A DNA stretch of 64,000 nucleotides, taken from positions 97,754,411 through 97,818,410 of the forward strand of contig NC_134084.1 of assembly GCF_000715075.1 (NCBI RefSeq), written 5' to 3'. Shown here piece by piece: positions 22,021 to 34,315 of the stretch (position 1 is the first letter of the stretch; each line of letters starts with the position of its first letter). The notes beneath the pieces were generated by a model. The model did not search any database, was not told the DNA's origin, and saw only the letters and a list, made by a program, of their open reading frames with translations. A program made the translations under genes and the position numbers. The DNA comes from Nicotiana tabacum (Eukaryota > Streptophyta > Magnoliopsida > Solanales > Solanaceae).

Positions 22021-22671
22021 ATTTCTAAAGAAAATGTATTTTGTTTACTTTAAAAATGACTAGAGTTGATCACGGTCATCTAGATTTTTACCTTACAAGA
22101 CTATTATATCTTTTATTATCTCGTCTTCCATCTCGTGTTCCTCTTGTTCTGGTTCGTTGGGAGGGGGGTGGTTGTTAATGATGGATGTCAAGCGGTATTG
22201 GGTGATGCTGGGGGATAGGTTTCCATGGGAAGAAAATGGGGTTGTTCATTACTTGCTCCTCAGATTTAATTCATGGCAAGTTGGCAGATTAGGTCCATGC
22301 TATTGAGTGGATTGAAGTGGTGTAGATGATTCTGTTGGGCTTGCATGTTGTAAGAAAAGTGCTGGAGCCATGGCAGGGGCTAGTGGGTCGAGTAAGTTGG
22401 CCATCCATATGTGGTTGACGTAGTTCTCCATGGAAAGACCCATTCCTACGGAGATAAGTTTGGCTAGGAAGTTTGGATTTTGAAGGACAATTCATACTTC
22501 CTGGCCATTGATATTCATAGAAAAGAAGGTTGCATGACCCTAAAAACCTCGGGTTGGTTGGGAGGGAGTGGTTATGATACATAAGTGGGTAGGGGGAAGG
22601 GTATTTGCAGTAGGAAGGGAGGTGGATTTTTCATTAGAAGTTGTTGGGAGGTTTTCAGTAGAGTGAGGAAC
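22021..22671. other. Unassigned stretch with a minus-strand reading frame
   Basis: No LTR similarity was noticed. On the minus strand 22,289-22,582 is open, and an alternative frame there gives a protein-like text (INGQEV-stop-IVLQNPNFLAKLISV, then MENYVNHIWMANLLDPLAPA). This suggests a degraded coding sequence, possibly from a LINE or other element. I do not recognise it. Confidence 0.35.
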
Positions 22672-24768
22672 TATCACGACCCCGAAACCAACCTGGCCGT
22701 GATGGCGCCTATCGTAGAACTAGGCCAGCCGACATATGTCCAAAAATAACTCGACATTTCATTAACATTTAGATAATAACCTTTTTCATACTGAAATTTC
22801 TATAAAAAAGATAAATTCAAAACCAAAATGCAGATATAAAAGCCCGACCTCGGGTGTCACTAAGTCATGAGCAAATACTACAATTATTCCGAAATATAAC
22901 AAGACTAAAATAGTCTGGAAATCGCCTAATAATATCTATAGGAAGATATGAGGTAGAAGAGCAAGGCTACGATCGCCATACAACTACCTCGCCAACTCCA
23001 AAAAGTATCTGCGGTGGATGAAAATCAACGCTCGCTAGCATGAAAATCCAGCAACCCTTGGATATGTACCAATGTGTAATGAATAATGTGAGTATGCCAA
23101 CTCAGTAAGTAATAAAGTTAAATAAAGACTGAGTAGTAAAAAACACATAAAATCCATATCATGAAAACTCATTAAGTACAACATGCTTTTAAATCAGTAT
23201 ATGAGTCAAATCATCTTGTTTAAAATCCAGTCTTCGGTAAAAATCATTTGAAGATGCTTTTCAACAATTTCAACAAAGGCTCAATGAAATTTAGAGTAAA
23301 AGTGATGAAAATCATAAATAGCCCCTGGGGCAAACATAGTCCGTATACAGCCCCTCGGGTAACATGAATCATAAACCGCCCTTCGGGTATAACATCACTC
23401 AGAATTGGCCCCTCGGGCAAACCTCACAGTCACTCGTAAAAAGCCCCTTGGGCACAACATGAATCAAGAACAGCCCCTCGGGCAAAATATCATATCACTC
23501 ACTCAGGGTACGCGCCCTCACTGGGTTGTGTAGACTCCGGAGGGGCTCCTACAGCCCAAGCTCTATAACAAGCCACCTCATGGCATAATCAATCAGGCCC
23601 TCGGCCTCTCATAATCATAAATCAGTAATATCATGCTACGGCGCATAGCTGAATCCTATAATATCCTCACAACACAGGCCATGTACCTCACTTAGTCAGA
23701 ATCCTCTCAAGCCACTCAAGCTATCAGTAAAACAAGGTGCTCAGCCCAAAATATCATTTTATGCATTAAAATGGAGTAATAAAGACTGAGTTATGAAATC
23801 AGTAAAATATAGCATGACTGAATACAGATCTTAAATCAAAACAGTGAGGAAATAATAAAAAAAATCCACTAATGGTCCGAATAGCTTTAGCATGAGGCCA
23901 AATATGGCATTCAACCCAAATTATAGAAATTCTTTCTAAAACACATAAGTATCATATAGTTTTCAGTCAAATATGCAACTTAATAGTCGCTACGGGACGG
24001 ACCAAGTCACAATCCCCAACAATGCACGCCCACATGCTCGTCACCTAGCATGTGTGTCACCTCACAATAGTGAAAAGATGTGAAATCGGGGGTTTCATAC
24101 ACTCAGGACAAGATTTACAGTCATTACTTAACTCAAATTGGTCAAATCCCTACTTTGTGATGTACTTGCCTCTGGAATCGGCCTCTGAACGTCCTAAGTA
24201 TGACCAAAAGCAATACAATGCAATCAATATAGGCCAATCGACCAATTCTATGCGAAAAATTATCAAATTATACCAAAATCCCGAAATTCACCCAAACCCG
24301 GTCCCCGGGCCCACATCTCAAAATCCGACAAAAATCATAAAACTAGAAACTCTTTTCACTCACGAGTCTATACATACCAACATCATCAAAATCCGACATC
24401 AAATGGTCCCTAAAATCCTCAAATTAATCTCTCCGATTTCCAAGCCCTAACCTCTCAATTTCATCTCTAATTTCTACCAATTTCATCCTTAAACAACTGA
24501 AAATTACAATAATCATAAGTATTAAGCTCAAATAACTTACCTCAATGAGTATCCTCTTGATTCCCTCTTCAAAACCCTCCAAAAGCTCAAAAATCCGAAT
24601 GAAAATGGTGAAAATGGCCAAAATTCGCGAAGGGTCCAATTTATACCTTGTGCCTAGGCATTTCTGCACATGCGGCCAATTTCTCACACCTACGCAAACG
24701 CTTCTGCAATCCACGCAACCGCACCTACAGTTTTCACTTAAAAATCCAAGACCGCATCTGCACCCTAG
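22672..24768 (-). mobile_element. Family D LTR, 3' portion
   Basis: On the minus strand the LTR ends at 22,672 with GGTTTCGGGGTCGTGATA. The other portion is at 34,316-35,147; element B is inserted between the two. Together they make about 2.9 kb. It contains a GCCC-CTC-GGGC hairpin cluster (23,321-23,483) and an ACCGCATCTGC block at its cut edge. An LTR of the TGTAACGACCC group, related to but distinct from E. Confidence 0.8.
23321..23483. repeat. Cluster of GCCC-NNN-GGGC hairpins in LTR D
   Basis: Six units at 23,321, 23,350, 23,378, 23,408, 23,443 and 23,473 have arms GCCC and GGGC (or GGGT) around 3-base loops CTG, CTC, TTC, CTC, CTT, CTC. They are separated by 17-24 bp of degenerate ACATGAATCATAAA-like spacer. 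Confidence 0.85.
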
Positions 24769-27255
24769 TGTTACAACCCATATCCACACGCGTTAGTTCA
24801 TGCCATATATTAGTTAACATAAATCCAAGAAGGAATTACCTTTGAGATGATAAGAAGTTAATCCTATTGGTCTTAAGTGATACAAGGGTGTATAAGGGTG
24901 ATTAACAAGTATTAGAAGTTAAACGAATCAAGGATGTTGTAACTCGTATTTTCAGGTAAACCTAGGGGTTCTTAATACACTCAAGAGGTCATGTATTAAG
25001 GTATTTGAATCATATAATATCCGTATCATAAGTTTTGAAGTCAACCGAGTTGTGAAACAAAAGTCGACAAACATTGTCGCAACTTAGGTTCATACTTTTA
25101 CTTAAACATTAGGTCAAATGTTTCTAAGCTTTTCTCCCAATTTACCAGGAATTACAGAGTGATATACCTACTAAATTAAAGATATATGAGTCTAGTTTCC
25201 AATGCATTAAACCGTTTGTCAATACGATCTCGGAGTATAGAGATATTCATATTTCGCAAGCCTGTGCAGATTGGTAGATGACAAGTAGGTGCATAACCTA
25301 CTTGCCAAAATGATATGACAAAATTAAAAGACCTAAGTCGGCCAAGAGAGTAATTTTAAGGGGTTATGAACTCAGTTATTTCATCCATATTTCATACCCT
25401 CAAAACCAAAGTTAATCCCTGCAACTCCTCCCCAAAAATCCCACACAAACCCTAATAGATTTTCCCTCTCTTTCAAGTTCTATTTGAAGGTAAAACCTAG
25501 AGTTTGAAGAACCAAGGGAAAGGCTGAGTTATCCAACAAGTAAGGTAAGTTACTTCCATCTTTCATACATTTTTCTCTGCTGTGAATTCATGGTAATTCA
25601 TTCTATACATGTAAGAACTCACGGGACGGTGATCGGAAGCCGCGAGTTCGAGTTATTCACTTGTAGCGGACTATTTTGTGGACTGTTTTGTGTTGCTATT
25701 GGGTTGCGTGTTTTACAACCATATATATGTAAGGTTGTGGGATGATAGTTATTCGCAATATTTCCGGGTCGTTTGACACGACTATCGTGGCCGTCGTATG
25801 TATGATTTAATTAGGTTGTGCGTGGACTGTGTTGGGAGGATCAATATGTTTATTATTGATGTTGTTTGGGCTGTTTGGTGATTGTTTTGAATGGTGTGAA
25901 GTCATATATATAGAGGAGGTTTTGTCCGTTTCAACGTAAAATAGGTTGTGGTCGATACATAATAGTTATGACGCTTAAATGATAACGATAGTATCGTTTC
26001 TCTTATTGTAGACTAAGGAGTTGTGACAATTGCATAGCTTGCGATTGGGGAAGTATATACAAGGTATGTGAGGCTATCCCTTTTCTTCTTTTGCACGACT
26101 CCGATTGTACATAATGTAATGAACGAGCTTCCAAAGATACTCTACTCTTAGAAGCTAGCAGTACTTACATTGCTTTCCCTTTTATGGAACGATTGATGTT
26201 AATGTTGCTTCTCTTATTATTATGTTATCAATGATGTTGGTACTTCCTGATTCTTATAAGGTTCATAGTGAAGAGTTAGTCCTAATGACGTGTACAGAGG
26301 ATACCGACCTTACGTCAATCCGAAAGGTTTAGAATGTGATCCCATGAGTTGAGTATGCATTATATATATGTATCTATTTTACTCTACCGAGCCGCGCTAT
26401 AGTCGGTCGGGTACGACACCTATTGTGCAACCACTGATCAGTTGGGTTTTACCGAGCTCCACATGGCCGAGTACGATTCTACCAAGCCCTATGATGGCCG
26501 GGTACGTTTTACCGAGCCTATTATGGCCGGGTACGATATGATGATGATGATGCCCACAAAGGCGTATGCTTTAAAAGTTTATGTATATATATATATGTAT
26601 CATGCATTTCATGTCAGTAGCCCTCAGAGGTACTAAGATGTTCCAGGTTGTATATTCTCTATCCCTGCTTACATTACTGTTCATATTTATGGTTCCCTGG
26701 CTTACATTACTGATCGTATTTATTCGTACCAATGTCCTTTTATTTATGGACGCTGCATGTCGTGTTGCAGGTCCTGATAGACAGGCAGGTGCAGCTCCCC
26801 CACCACAGTAGGTTGTCCAGTTCAGCGGTGATTGGCGAGATCCCTTCTCCAGACTTGCCTTAGTCTTGGTATGCATTTTTTGTTATAAACATTATGGGTA
26901 TGTCGGGGCCCTGTTCCGGCTATGTTGCAGCACTTATGTTCCTTTAGATGCTCATAGACAGGTGTCGACTCATGTATAGTTTGGTATGCCTTGTTGGCTG
27001 GTTTTTGTTGTATAGTCTTTCATAGTAGCGTGGTGCTCGTACTATATATATATAGTTGCTTAATTGTCTGGTCATCCCATGTTATGTATGTTCATGCCAT
27101 CATATTTTATGGTTGGTTGTCCATGATCCATGTCTACCATTTATATTGATCTCGTCAGCCCTAAAAGATAATAAAGAAGGTTAGATGAAATGTATGTTGG
27201 TGCTCGGCAAGTATGGTCGGGTGCTAGTCATGGCCCTCCAGTTTGGGTCGTGACA
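24769..27255 (+). mobile_element. Element B 5' LTR
   Basis: It begins TGTTACAACCCATATCC and ends TTTGGGTCGTGACA, 2,487 bp, followed at 27,260 by a canonical primer site. Its right ~2.18 kb matches 32,103-34,315. Flanks of the whole B element are CCTAG (24,764-24,768) and CCCAT (34,316-34,320), so no clean target duplication survives, but family D LTR continues on both sides. Confidence 0.92.
26385..26545. repeat. LTR B minisatellite
   Basis: Four to five tandem modules of type ACCGAGCC-TATTAT-GGCCGGGTACG with GCC/GGC arms, preceded by CAC-CTATT-GTG at about 26,427. Repeated in the 3' LTR at 33,450-33,600. The layout resembles the LTR C minisatellite. Confidence 0.75.
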
Positions 27256-27259
27256 AACT

Positions 27260-27271
27260 TGGTATCAGAGC
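27260..27271 (+). other. Element B primer-binding site
   Basis: TGGTATCAGAGC, a perfect match to the usual plant initiator met-tRNA site, 4 bp after the LTR. Confidence 0.9.
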
Positions 27272-27460
27272 AAGTCTGTCCTAGGGATTGTCTATGAGCC
27301 GTGTCTAGTAGAGTTTTGATTATGGATGTGTAGCGCACCACATTTATAATCAGGAGGCTACATGACATCTAGGGTTGTTACCTTCTTCCTGAATCTAGAT
27401 CGTGCGTAGAGTTGAGTCGTAAGTGTTCGTCTCTAATATTCACCTTGTTTTCTATCAGCG

Positions 27461-28690
27461 ATGCCTTCGACTAGGAAGCAAACAATTAGTAGACAGCTTG
27501 ATAAAACTATGGGAGAGGGTACCGGTCAGGTGCCCCAAGCCAGAGCAGGCCAAAGTGAGGCTCAGAATGAGATGCTGTCACATACCTCATCTACCCCATC
27601 TCCTCCAGAGGATATTAGGAGGCACCCAATACCTCCAGTTCCTCCATCTGACACTACAGACAAGGATATGCGGAGTGCTTTGCAGTTATTGACTAGCTTG
27701 GTAGCTGCTCAGGCTTAGAGGCAGAATACAGGTTCTACTGATAAACTAGTTAGTACGAGAGTTCGTGATTTTATTAATTTAGACCCTCCAGTGTTTACCG
27801 GATCAGACCCCAAGGAAGACCCGCAAACTTTTATTGACCAGGTTTATCGTACATTGCGGGTTATGCATGTTAGTGATACAGAGGCAGTAGAGTTGGCTTC
27901 TTATCGGCTACGAGATTTAGCGATTCTATGGTATGATAGTTGGGAGAGATCTAGGGGTCCGAACGCTCCTCCAACTATGTGGAAGGAATTTTCTGAGGCC
28001 TTTCTTCGTCACTACTTGCTAGTTGAGATACGACGAGCTAAAGCTGATAAGTTCTTGAACCTTAGACAAGGTAATATGAGTGTGCGAGAGTACAATATGC
28101 AGTTCGATTCTTTAGCAAGGTATGCTCTCCATATGGTGGCCGAGATGAGTGATAGGGTACATTTGTTCGTGAACGGATTGGGATCACATCTGATAAATGA
28201 GTGCACGACTGCCTCCTTGGTGGAGGGCATGGATATTTCCCGTATTCAGGCTTATGCCCAGACCCTAGAGGATCATAAGCGCCAGTAGAGGGCAAATAGG
28301 GAGCAGGATAGGGGCCAACATAAGAGAGCGAGATTTTCAAGGTCTTCTAATAACTTTAGAGGTAGCGTCAGGCCCCAGTCTTCGAGGAGTTCGGCGCCAC
28401 CTGTAGCTAGTGCTCCTCCACAGTTTCAGAGGCCTCGATATGATTGATTTACCCATTCTAGTCCAGGTCAGTGTTCGCAGGCATCAGGCTCGCAACATCA
28501 CATGGATACTAGTCAGACGAGACAGACAACACCACGTTGTGATCAGTGCGGCAAGGCCTACTTTGGATTGTGCCGTCGAGGTTCTGATGCATGTTATTCT
28601 TGCGGACAGCCTGGCCATATGATGCGGGATTGTCCTAATAGGGGAGGTGATGGTATGACTCAGCCGACTGGATCTGTGTCTGCTTCTTCC
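27461..28690 (+). pseudogene. Element B gag
   Basis: Nucleocapsid precursor. ATG at 27,461 (MPSTRKQTISRQLDKTMGEG), a Pro-rich N-terminus, then the gag core 27,770-28,285 with LDPPVFTGSDPKEDPQTFID, LRDLAILWYDSWERSRGP and GNMSVREYNMQFDSLARYA. A basic segment follows, then two Cys-rich sites: CDQCGKAYFGLCRRGSDAC and a canonical CCHC knuckle CYSCGQPGHMMRDCP (about 28,589-28,633). In-frame stops at 27,716 (TAG), 28,286 (TAG) and 28,445 (TGA) interrupt an otherwise unbroken frame. The frame runs straight into protease, as in single-ORF chromoviruses. The TAG at 28,286 is matched in element C at 38,488. Confidence 0.88.
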
Positions 28691-29329
28691 TCATCAGTTC
28701 GACCTCCAGCACGGGGTTTTCAGCAGTCGGCAGGTCCTGGTAGAGGTATAGGTGCAATGCCGAGTTCGAGTGGTGGTCAAAATCGAACCTATGCTCTAGT
28801 AGGTCGACAGGATCTCAACTCGTCTCCAGATGTTGTTACAGGTATATTATCTGTGTTTTCTTACGATGTATATGCGCTGATTGATCCGGGATCTACATTA
28901 TCATATGTTACACCCTTTGTGGCTAATAAGTTTGGCATTGAACCTGAATTGATAAGTAAACCCCTTGTGGTATCTACTCCGATAGGAGATTATGTGATTG
29001 CTAGAAAGGTATATAGAGGTTGCACTGTGATGATTTGTTGTCGTCAAACCTCGACAAATTTATTTGAGTTAGAAATGGTTGATTTTGATGTGATAATGGG
29101 AATGGACTGGTTGGCCTCATGCTATGCAAATGTTGACTGTCGTATGAAGATGGTTAGGTTTCAATTTCCTGGTGAACCCCTTATTGAATGGAAATGGAAT
29201 ATTGCTACACCAAAAGGTAGGTTTATTTCCTATCTTAAGGCAAGGAAAATGATCTCAAAAGGTTACATTTAGCATTTTGTTCGCGTTAGGGATGCGGAGG
29301 CGAAACCACCTACTTTACAATCAATCCCC
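28691..29329 (+). pseudogene. Element B protease region
   Basis: Retropepsin-like domain in the same frame as gag. ALIDPGSTLSYVTPFVANKF at 28,876-28,935 contains the DPGST active site, and FDVIMGMDWLASC is at 29,085-29,125. The motif spacing is normal for Ty3/Gypsy and the catalytic Asp is intact. The only visible lesion is a TAG at 29,270-29,272 in the linker before RT ([21 protein letters not shown]). Cleavage sites cannot be predicted. Confidence 0.85.
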
Positions 29330-30680
29330 ATGGTCAACGAATTCCCAGATGTTTTCCCAGATGAAATCCCAGGACTTCCTCCTGAAAAGGAGATTGAATT
29401 TAGCATTGATGTGCTGCCTGACACTCAACCGATCTTTATCCCTCCATACAGAATGGCCCCAGAAGAGTTGCAACAGTTGAAGGTGCAGTTGAAGGACTTG
29501 CTGGATAAGGGCTTAATTAGACCTAGCACTTCACCTTGGGGTGCACCAGTCCTCTTCGTGCGGAAGAAAGATGGGTCGTTATGGATGTGTATCGACTATC
29601 GACAGTTGAATAAGTTTACTATAAAGAACAAGTATCCACTTCCAAGAATTGATGACCTGTTTGACCAACTCCAGGGTGCCAAGTATTTCTCCAAGATTTA
29701 TTTACGTTCAGGGTATCATCAGGTGAGGGTTAAGGAGAAGGATATTCCAAAGACGGCCTTCCGAACAAGATACGAGCACTTTGAGTTATTGGTAATGTCG
29801 TTCGGGCTAACAAATTCCCCAGCAGCTTTTATGGATCTCATGAATACTATATTTAGGCCCTATCTTGATGTGTTCGTGATTGTATTCATTGATGACATTC
29901 TAGTATATTCTCGTTCGGAGGCGGAACATGCGGGCCACTTGCGGATAGTATTACAAATGCTTCAGGATCGTAAGTTATATGCTAAGCTCTCCAAATGTGA
30001 ATTTTGGCTGAACTCAGTAGCGTTCCTTGGCCATGTGATATCTGACGAGGGTATTAGTGTCGACACTCAGAAGATCGATGCAGTAAAGAATTGGCCGAGA
30101 CCTACAACACCATCAGAAGTCCGCAGCTTCCTAGGGCTAGCAGGATATTATAGGCGGTTTGTAGAAGGGTTTTCCTCTATATCATCACCATTGACTAAGT
30201 TAACACAGAAAGCTACCAAGTTCCAGTGGTCTGACACTTGTGAACGTAGTTTTCAGGAGCTGAAGAATCGATTGACATCCGTACCAGTGCTCACTCTTCC
30301 TGAAGGAACAGAAGGTTATGTGGTATATTGTAATGCCTCAGGTATAGGTTTGGGGTGCGTATTGATGCAGCGTGGGAAGGTGATTGCTTATGCATCAAGA
30401 CAATTGAAGAAGCATGAAAATAATTATCCAACCCATGATTTGGAATTGGCTGCAGTAATATATGCTTTGAAGATATGGCGGCACTACTTATACGGCGTCC
30501 ATGTTGACATCTACAAAGATCACAAGATTTTACAATACATCTTCAAGCAGAAAGAGTTGAATTTGAGGCAGCGTAGGTGGCTTGAATTACTGAAAGACTA
30601 CGACATCGAGATATTGTATCATCCCGGTAAAGCCAATGTTGTGGCAGACGCTCTCAGTCATAAATCAATGGGAATCTTAG
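29330..30680 (+). pseudogene. Element B reverse transcriptase and RNase H
   Basis: An uninterrupted open stretch. RT motifs: FIRPST-type segment [20 protein letters not shown] (29,515-29,575), [36 protein letters not shown], and FIDDILVYS with both Asp residues (29,885-29,911). The first catalytic Asp is Tyr, however ([12 protein letters not shown], codon TAT at 29,699). RNase H follows: [17 protein letters not shown] has Asn for the first metal-binding Asp (AAT at 30,332). [13 protein letters not shown] closes the domain (30,618-30,656). So although open, both enzymes should be dead. It joins the integrase without a break. Confidence 0.92.
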
Positions 30681-32094
30681 TACATATTGAGGCAGGTAGA
30701 TGGGGGTTGACTAAAGAGCTTCATCAGCTAGCCAATATGAGAATCAGATTGTTAGATTCTGATGATGAAGGTGTTACTGTACATAATACATCAGAATCAT
30801 TTTTGGTAGCCGAGGTAAAAGCACGACAATATAAAGATCCTATTTTAGTACGATTAAGAGAGAGCATTCAGCAGTGTAAAAGTATGGCTTTTGAGAACGG
30901 AAGAGATGGGGTACTGAGATACCAGGGCCGATTATGTGTGCCTAATGTGGCAGGGTTGCGAGAGAAGATTATGAATGAGATTCATCAATCCCGATATTCC
31001 ATCCATCCCAGCTCGACAAAGATGTATCATGATGTCAAGGAGCAGTATTGATGGGATAACATGAAGAAGTCTATTGCAGAATTTGCAGCCCAGTGTCCCA
31101 ATTGTCAACAAGTAAAGATAGAACATCAGAAACCCAGTGGATTGCTTCAGAATATAGAGATTCCGACCTGGAAATGGGAGGTGATTAATATGAATTTCAT
31201 TATTGGATTACCTCGCTCTTATCATAAGTTTGACTCTATCTGGGTGATAATTGATCGACTTAAAAAATGTGCCCATTTTCTTCCAGTTAAGATAACTTAC
31301 ACAGCTGAAGATTATGCGAAGTTGTATATCAAGGAGATTGTTAGGCTTCATGGTGTGCCGGTATCTATTATATCAGACCGAGGAGCTCAATTTACAACTA
31401 ACTTTTGGAGGTCTTTTCAGAAAGGTTTAGGCATACAAGTGAATCTCAGCACTGCATTTCATCCGCAGACTGGCGATCAGGCTTAACGTACCATTCAGAC
31501 ACTGGAAGATATGCTACTAGCATGTGTTCTAGATTTTAAGGGAAATTGGGATGACTATATTCCACTCATAGAATTCGCCTACAATAATAGCTACCATTCC
31601 AGTATTAAAATGGCCCCATATGAGGCACTATACGGGAGGAGATGATCACTAGTTGGATGGTTCGAAGTCGGTGAAGCAGAATTATATAGGCCAGATTTGA
31701 TTCACCAAGCAATTGAGAAGGTGAAAGTGATACAGGAGTGATTGAGGACGGCACAAAGCAGGAAAAAATCTTATTTCGATGTCCGACGTCGTGATATGGA
31801 GTTTGAGGTTGGTGATTGGGTTTTCCTGAGGATCTTACCAATGAAGGGTATTATGCGTTTTGGGAAGAAAGGTAAGCTGAGTCCAAGGTATATCGGGTCG
31901 TATAAAATTCTTCGACGGATTGGACAGGTTGCTTATGAGTTAGAATTGCCATCCGAATTGGAATTTGTCCACCTGGTATTCCATGTATCTATGTTGAGGA
32001 AATGTATTGGAGACCCTTCTCGAGTCGTCCCTATCAAAGATTTACAAGTTACAGAGGAGCTATCATATGAAGAAGTGACAGTGGCTATATTAGA
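30681..32094 (+). pseudogene. Element B integrase (3' truncated)
   Basis: Zinc-binding region [20 protein letters not shown], then CPNCQQVKIEHQKP (31,094-31,135). The catalytic core shows Asn for the first Asp (INMNFIIGLP, AAT at 31,193), an intact SIISDRGAQF second Asp, and a TAA at 31,484 at the position of the third residue (Glu). Other stops: TGA 31,049 (Trp codon expected), TGA 31,643, TGA 31,739. The tail has LSPRYIGSYKILRRIGQVAY and HVSMLRKCIGDPSR, and breaks at AILDRQ, where pol fuses to LTR. The chromodomain-like tail and polypurine tract seen in C are missing. Confidence 0.9.
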
Positions 32095-34315
32095 TCGACA
32101 AACGTTGTTGCAACTTAGGTTCATACTTTTACTTAAACATTAGGTCAAATGTTTCTAAGCTTTTCTCCCAATTTACAAGGAATTACGGGGTGATCTACCC
32201 ACCAAATTAAAGATCTATGAGTCTAGTTTCTAACGCATTAAACCGTTTGTCAATAAGATTTCAGAGTATAGAGATATTCATATTTTCACAAGCCTGTGCA
32301 GATTGGTAGATGACAAGTAGGTGCATCGCCTACTTGCCAAAATGATAGGACAAAATTAAAAGACCTAAGTCGGCCAAGAGAGTACTTTTAAGGGGTTATG
32401 AACTCAGTTATTTCATCCATATTTCAGACCCTCAAAACCAAAGTTAGCCCCTGCAAGTCCTCCCCAAAAATCCCACACAAACCCTAATCGATTTTCCCTC
32501 TCTTTCAAGTTCTATTTGAAGGTAAAACCTAGAGTTTGAAGAACCAAGGGAAAGGCTGAGTTATCCAACAAGTAAGGTAAGTTACTTCCATCTTTCATAC
32601 ATTTTTCTCTGCTGTGAATTCATGGTAATTCGTTCTATACATGTAAGAACTCACGGGCGGTGATCGGAAGCCGTGAGTTCGAGTTATTCACTTGTAGCGG
32701 ATTGTTTTGTGTTGCTATTGGGCTGCGTGTTTTACTACTATTTTGTGGAGTTTTGTAGGTGGAAGGGTATGGAGAAATACCATATATATTTAGGGTTGTG
32801 GGCTGATAGTTATTCGTAACATTTCTGGGTCGTTTGACACGACTACGGTGGTCTTTGTATGTATGATGTAATTAGGTTGTGCGTGGACTGTTTTGGGAGG
32901 CTCAATATGTTTTTTATTGATGTTGTTTGGGTTGTTTGGTGATTGTTTTGAATGGTGTGAAGTCATATATATAGGGGAGGTGATGTCCGTTTCAACGTAA
33001 AATAGGTTGTGGTCGATACATAATAGTTATGACGCTTAAATGATAACGATAGTATTGTTTCTCTTATTGTAGACTAAGGAGTTGTGACATTTGCATAGCT
33101 TGCGATTGGGGTAGTATATACAAGGTATGTGAGGCTATCCCTTTCCTTCTTTTTCACGACTCCGATTGTACATAATGTAATGAAAGAGCTTCCAAAGATA
33201 CTCTACTCTTAAAAGCTAGCAGTACTTACATTGCTTTCCCTCTTATGGAACGATTGATGTTAATGTTGCTTCTCTTATTCTTATGTTATCAATGTTGTTG
33301 GTACTTCCTGATTCTTATAAGGTTCATAGTGAAGAGTTAGTCCTAATGACGTGTACAGAGGATACCGACCTTACATCACTACGAAAGGTTTAGAATGTGA
33401 TTCCATGAGACGAGCATGCATTATATATATGTATCTATTTTACTCTACCGAGTCGCGCTATAGTCGGCCGGGTACGACACCTATTGTGTAACCACTGATC
33501 AGTTAGGTTTTACCGAGCTCCACGTGGCCGGGTACGATTCTACCGAGCCTTATGATGGCCGGGTACGTTTTTACCGAGCCTATTATGGCCGGGTACGATA
33601 TGATGATGATGATGCCCACAGAGGCGTATGTTTTAAAAGTTTATGTATACATACATATGTATCATGCATTGCATGTCAGTAGCCCTCAGAGGTACTCAGA
33701 TGTTCCAGGTTGTATATTCTCTATCCCTGCTTACATTAGTGTTCGTATTTATGGTTCCATGCCTTACATACTCAGTACTTTATTCGTACTGACATCCTTT
33801 TGTTTGTGGACGTTGCATGTCGTGTTGCAGGTCTTGATAGACAGGCAGGGTCAGCTCCCCCACCACAGTAGGCTGTCCAGTTCAGCGGTGATTGGCGAGA
33901 TCCCTTCTCCGGACTTGCCGCGGTCTTGGTTTGCATTTTTTGTTATAGACATTATGGGTATGTCGGGGCCCTGTTCCGGCTATGTTGCAACACTTATGTT
34001 CCTTTAGAGGCTCATAGATAGGTGTCGACTCATGTATAGTTTGGTATGCCTTGTCGGCTAGGTTTTGTTGTATAGTCTTTATGGTAGCGTGGTAGCTCGT
34101 ACCATATATATATAGTTTCTTGATTGTCTAGTCATCCCATGTTATGTATGTTCATGCCATCATATTTTATGGTTGGTTATCCATGATCCATGTCTACCAT
34201 TTATATTGATCTCGTCAGCCCTAAAAGATAATAAAGAAGGTTAGATGAAATGTACGTTGGTGCTCGGCAAGTATGGTCGGATGCTAGTTATGACCCTCCA
34301 GTTTGGGTCGTGACA
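32095..34315 (+). mobile_element. Element B 3' LTR, 5'-truncated
   Basis: From the junction TCGACAAACGTTGTTGCAAC it follows 5' LTR positions 25,064-27,255 to the same GTCGTGACA end. The first ~300 bp of U3 are absent. Small indels distinguish the copies, for example 32,700-32,790 against 25,670-25,740. By eye divergence is a few percent. Confidence 0.9.

Noticed and set aside
29330..31051. 573-codon open frame as a functional polymerase gene
   Set aside because: It is part of element B pol, between LTRs, with altered catalytic residues and stops on both sides in the same frame.
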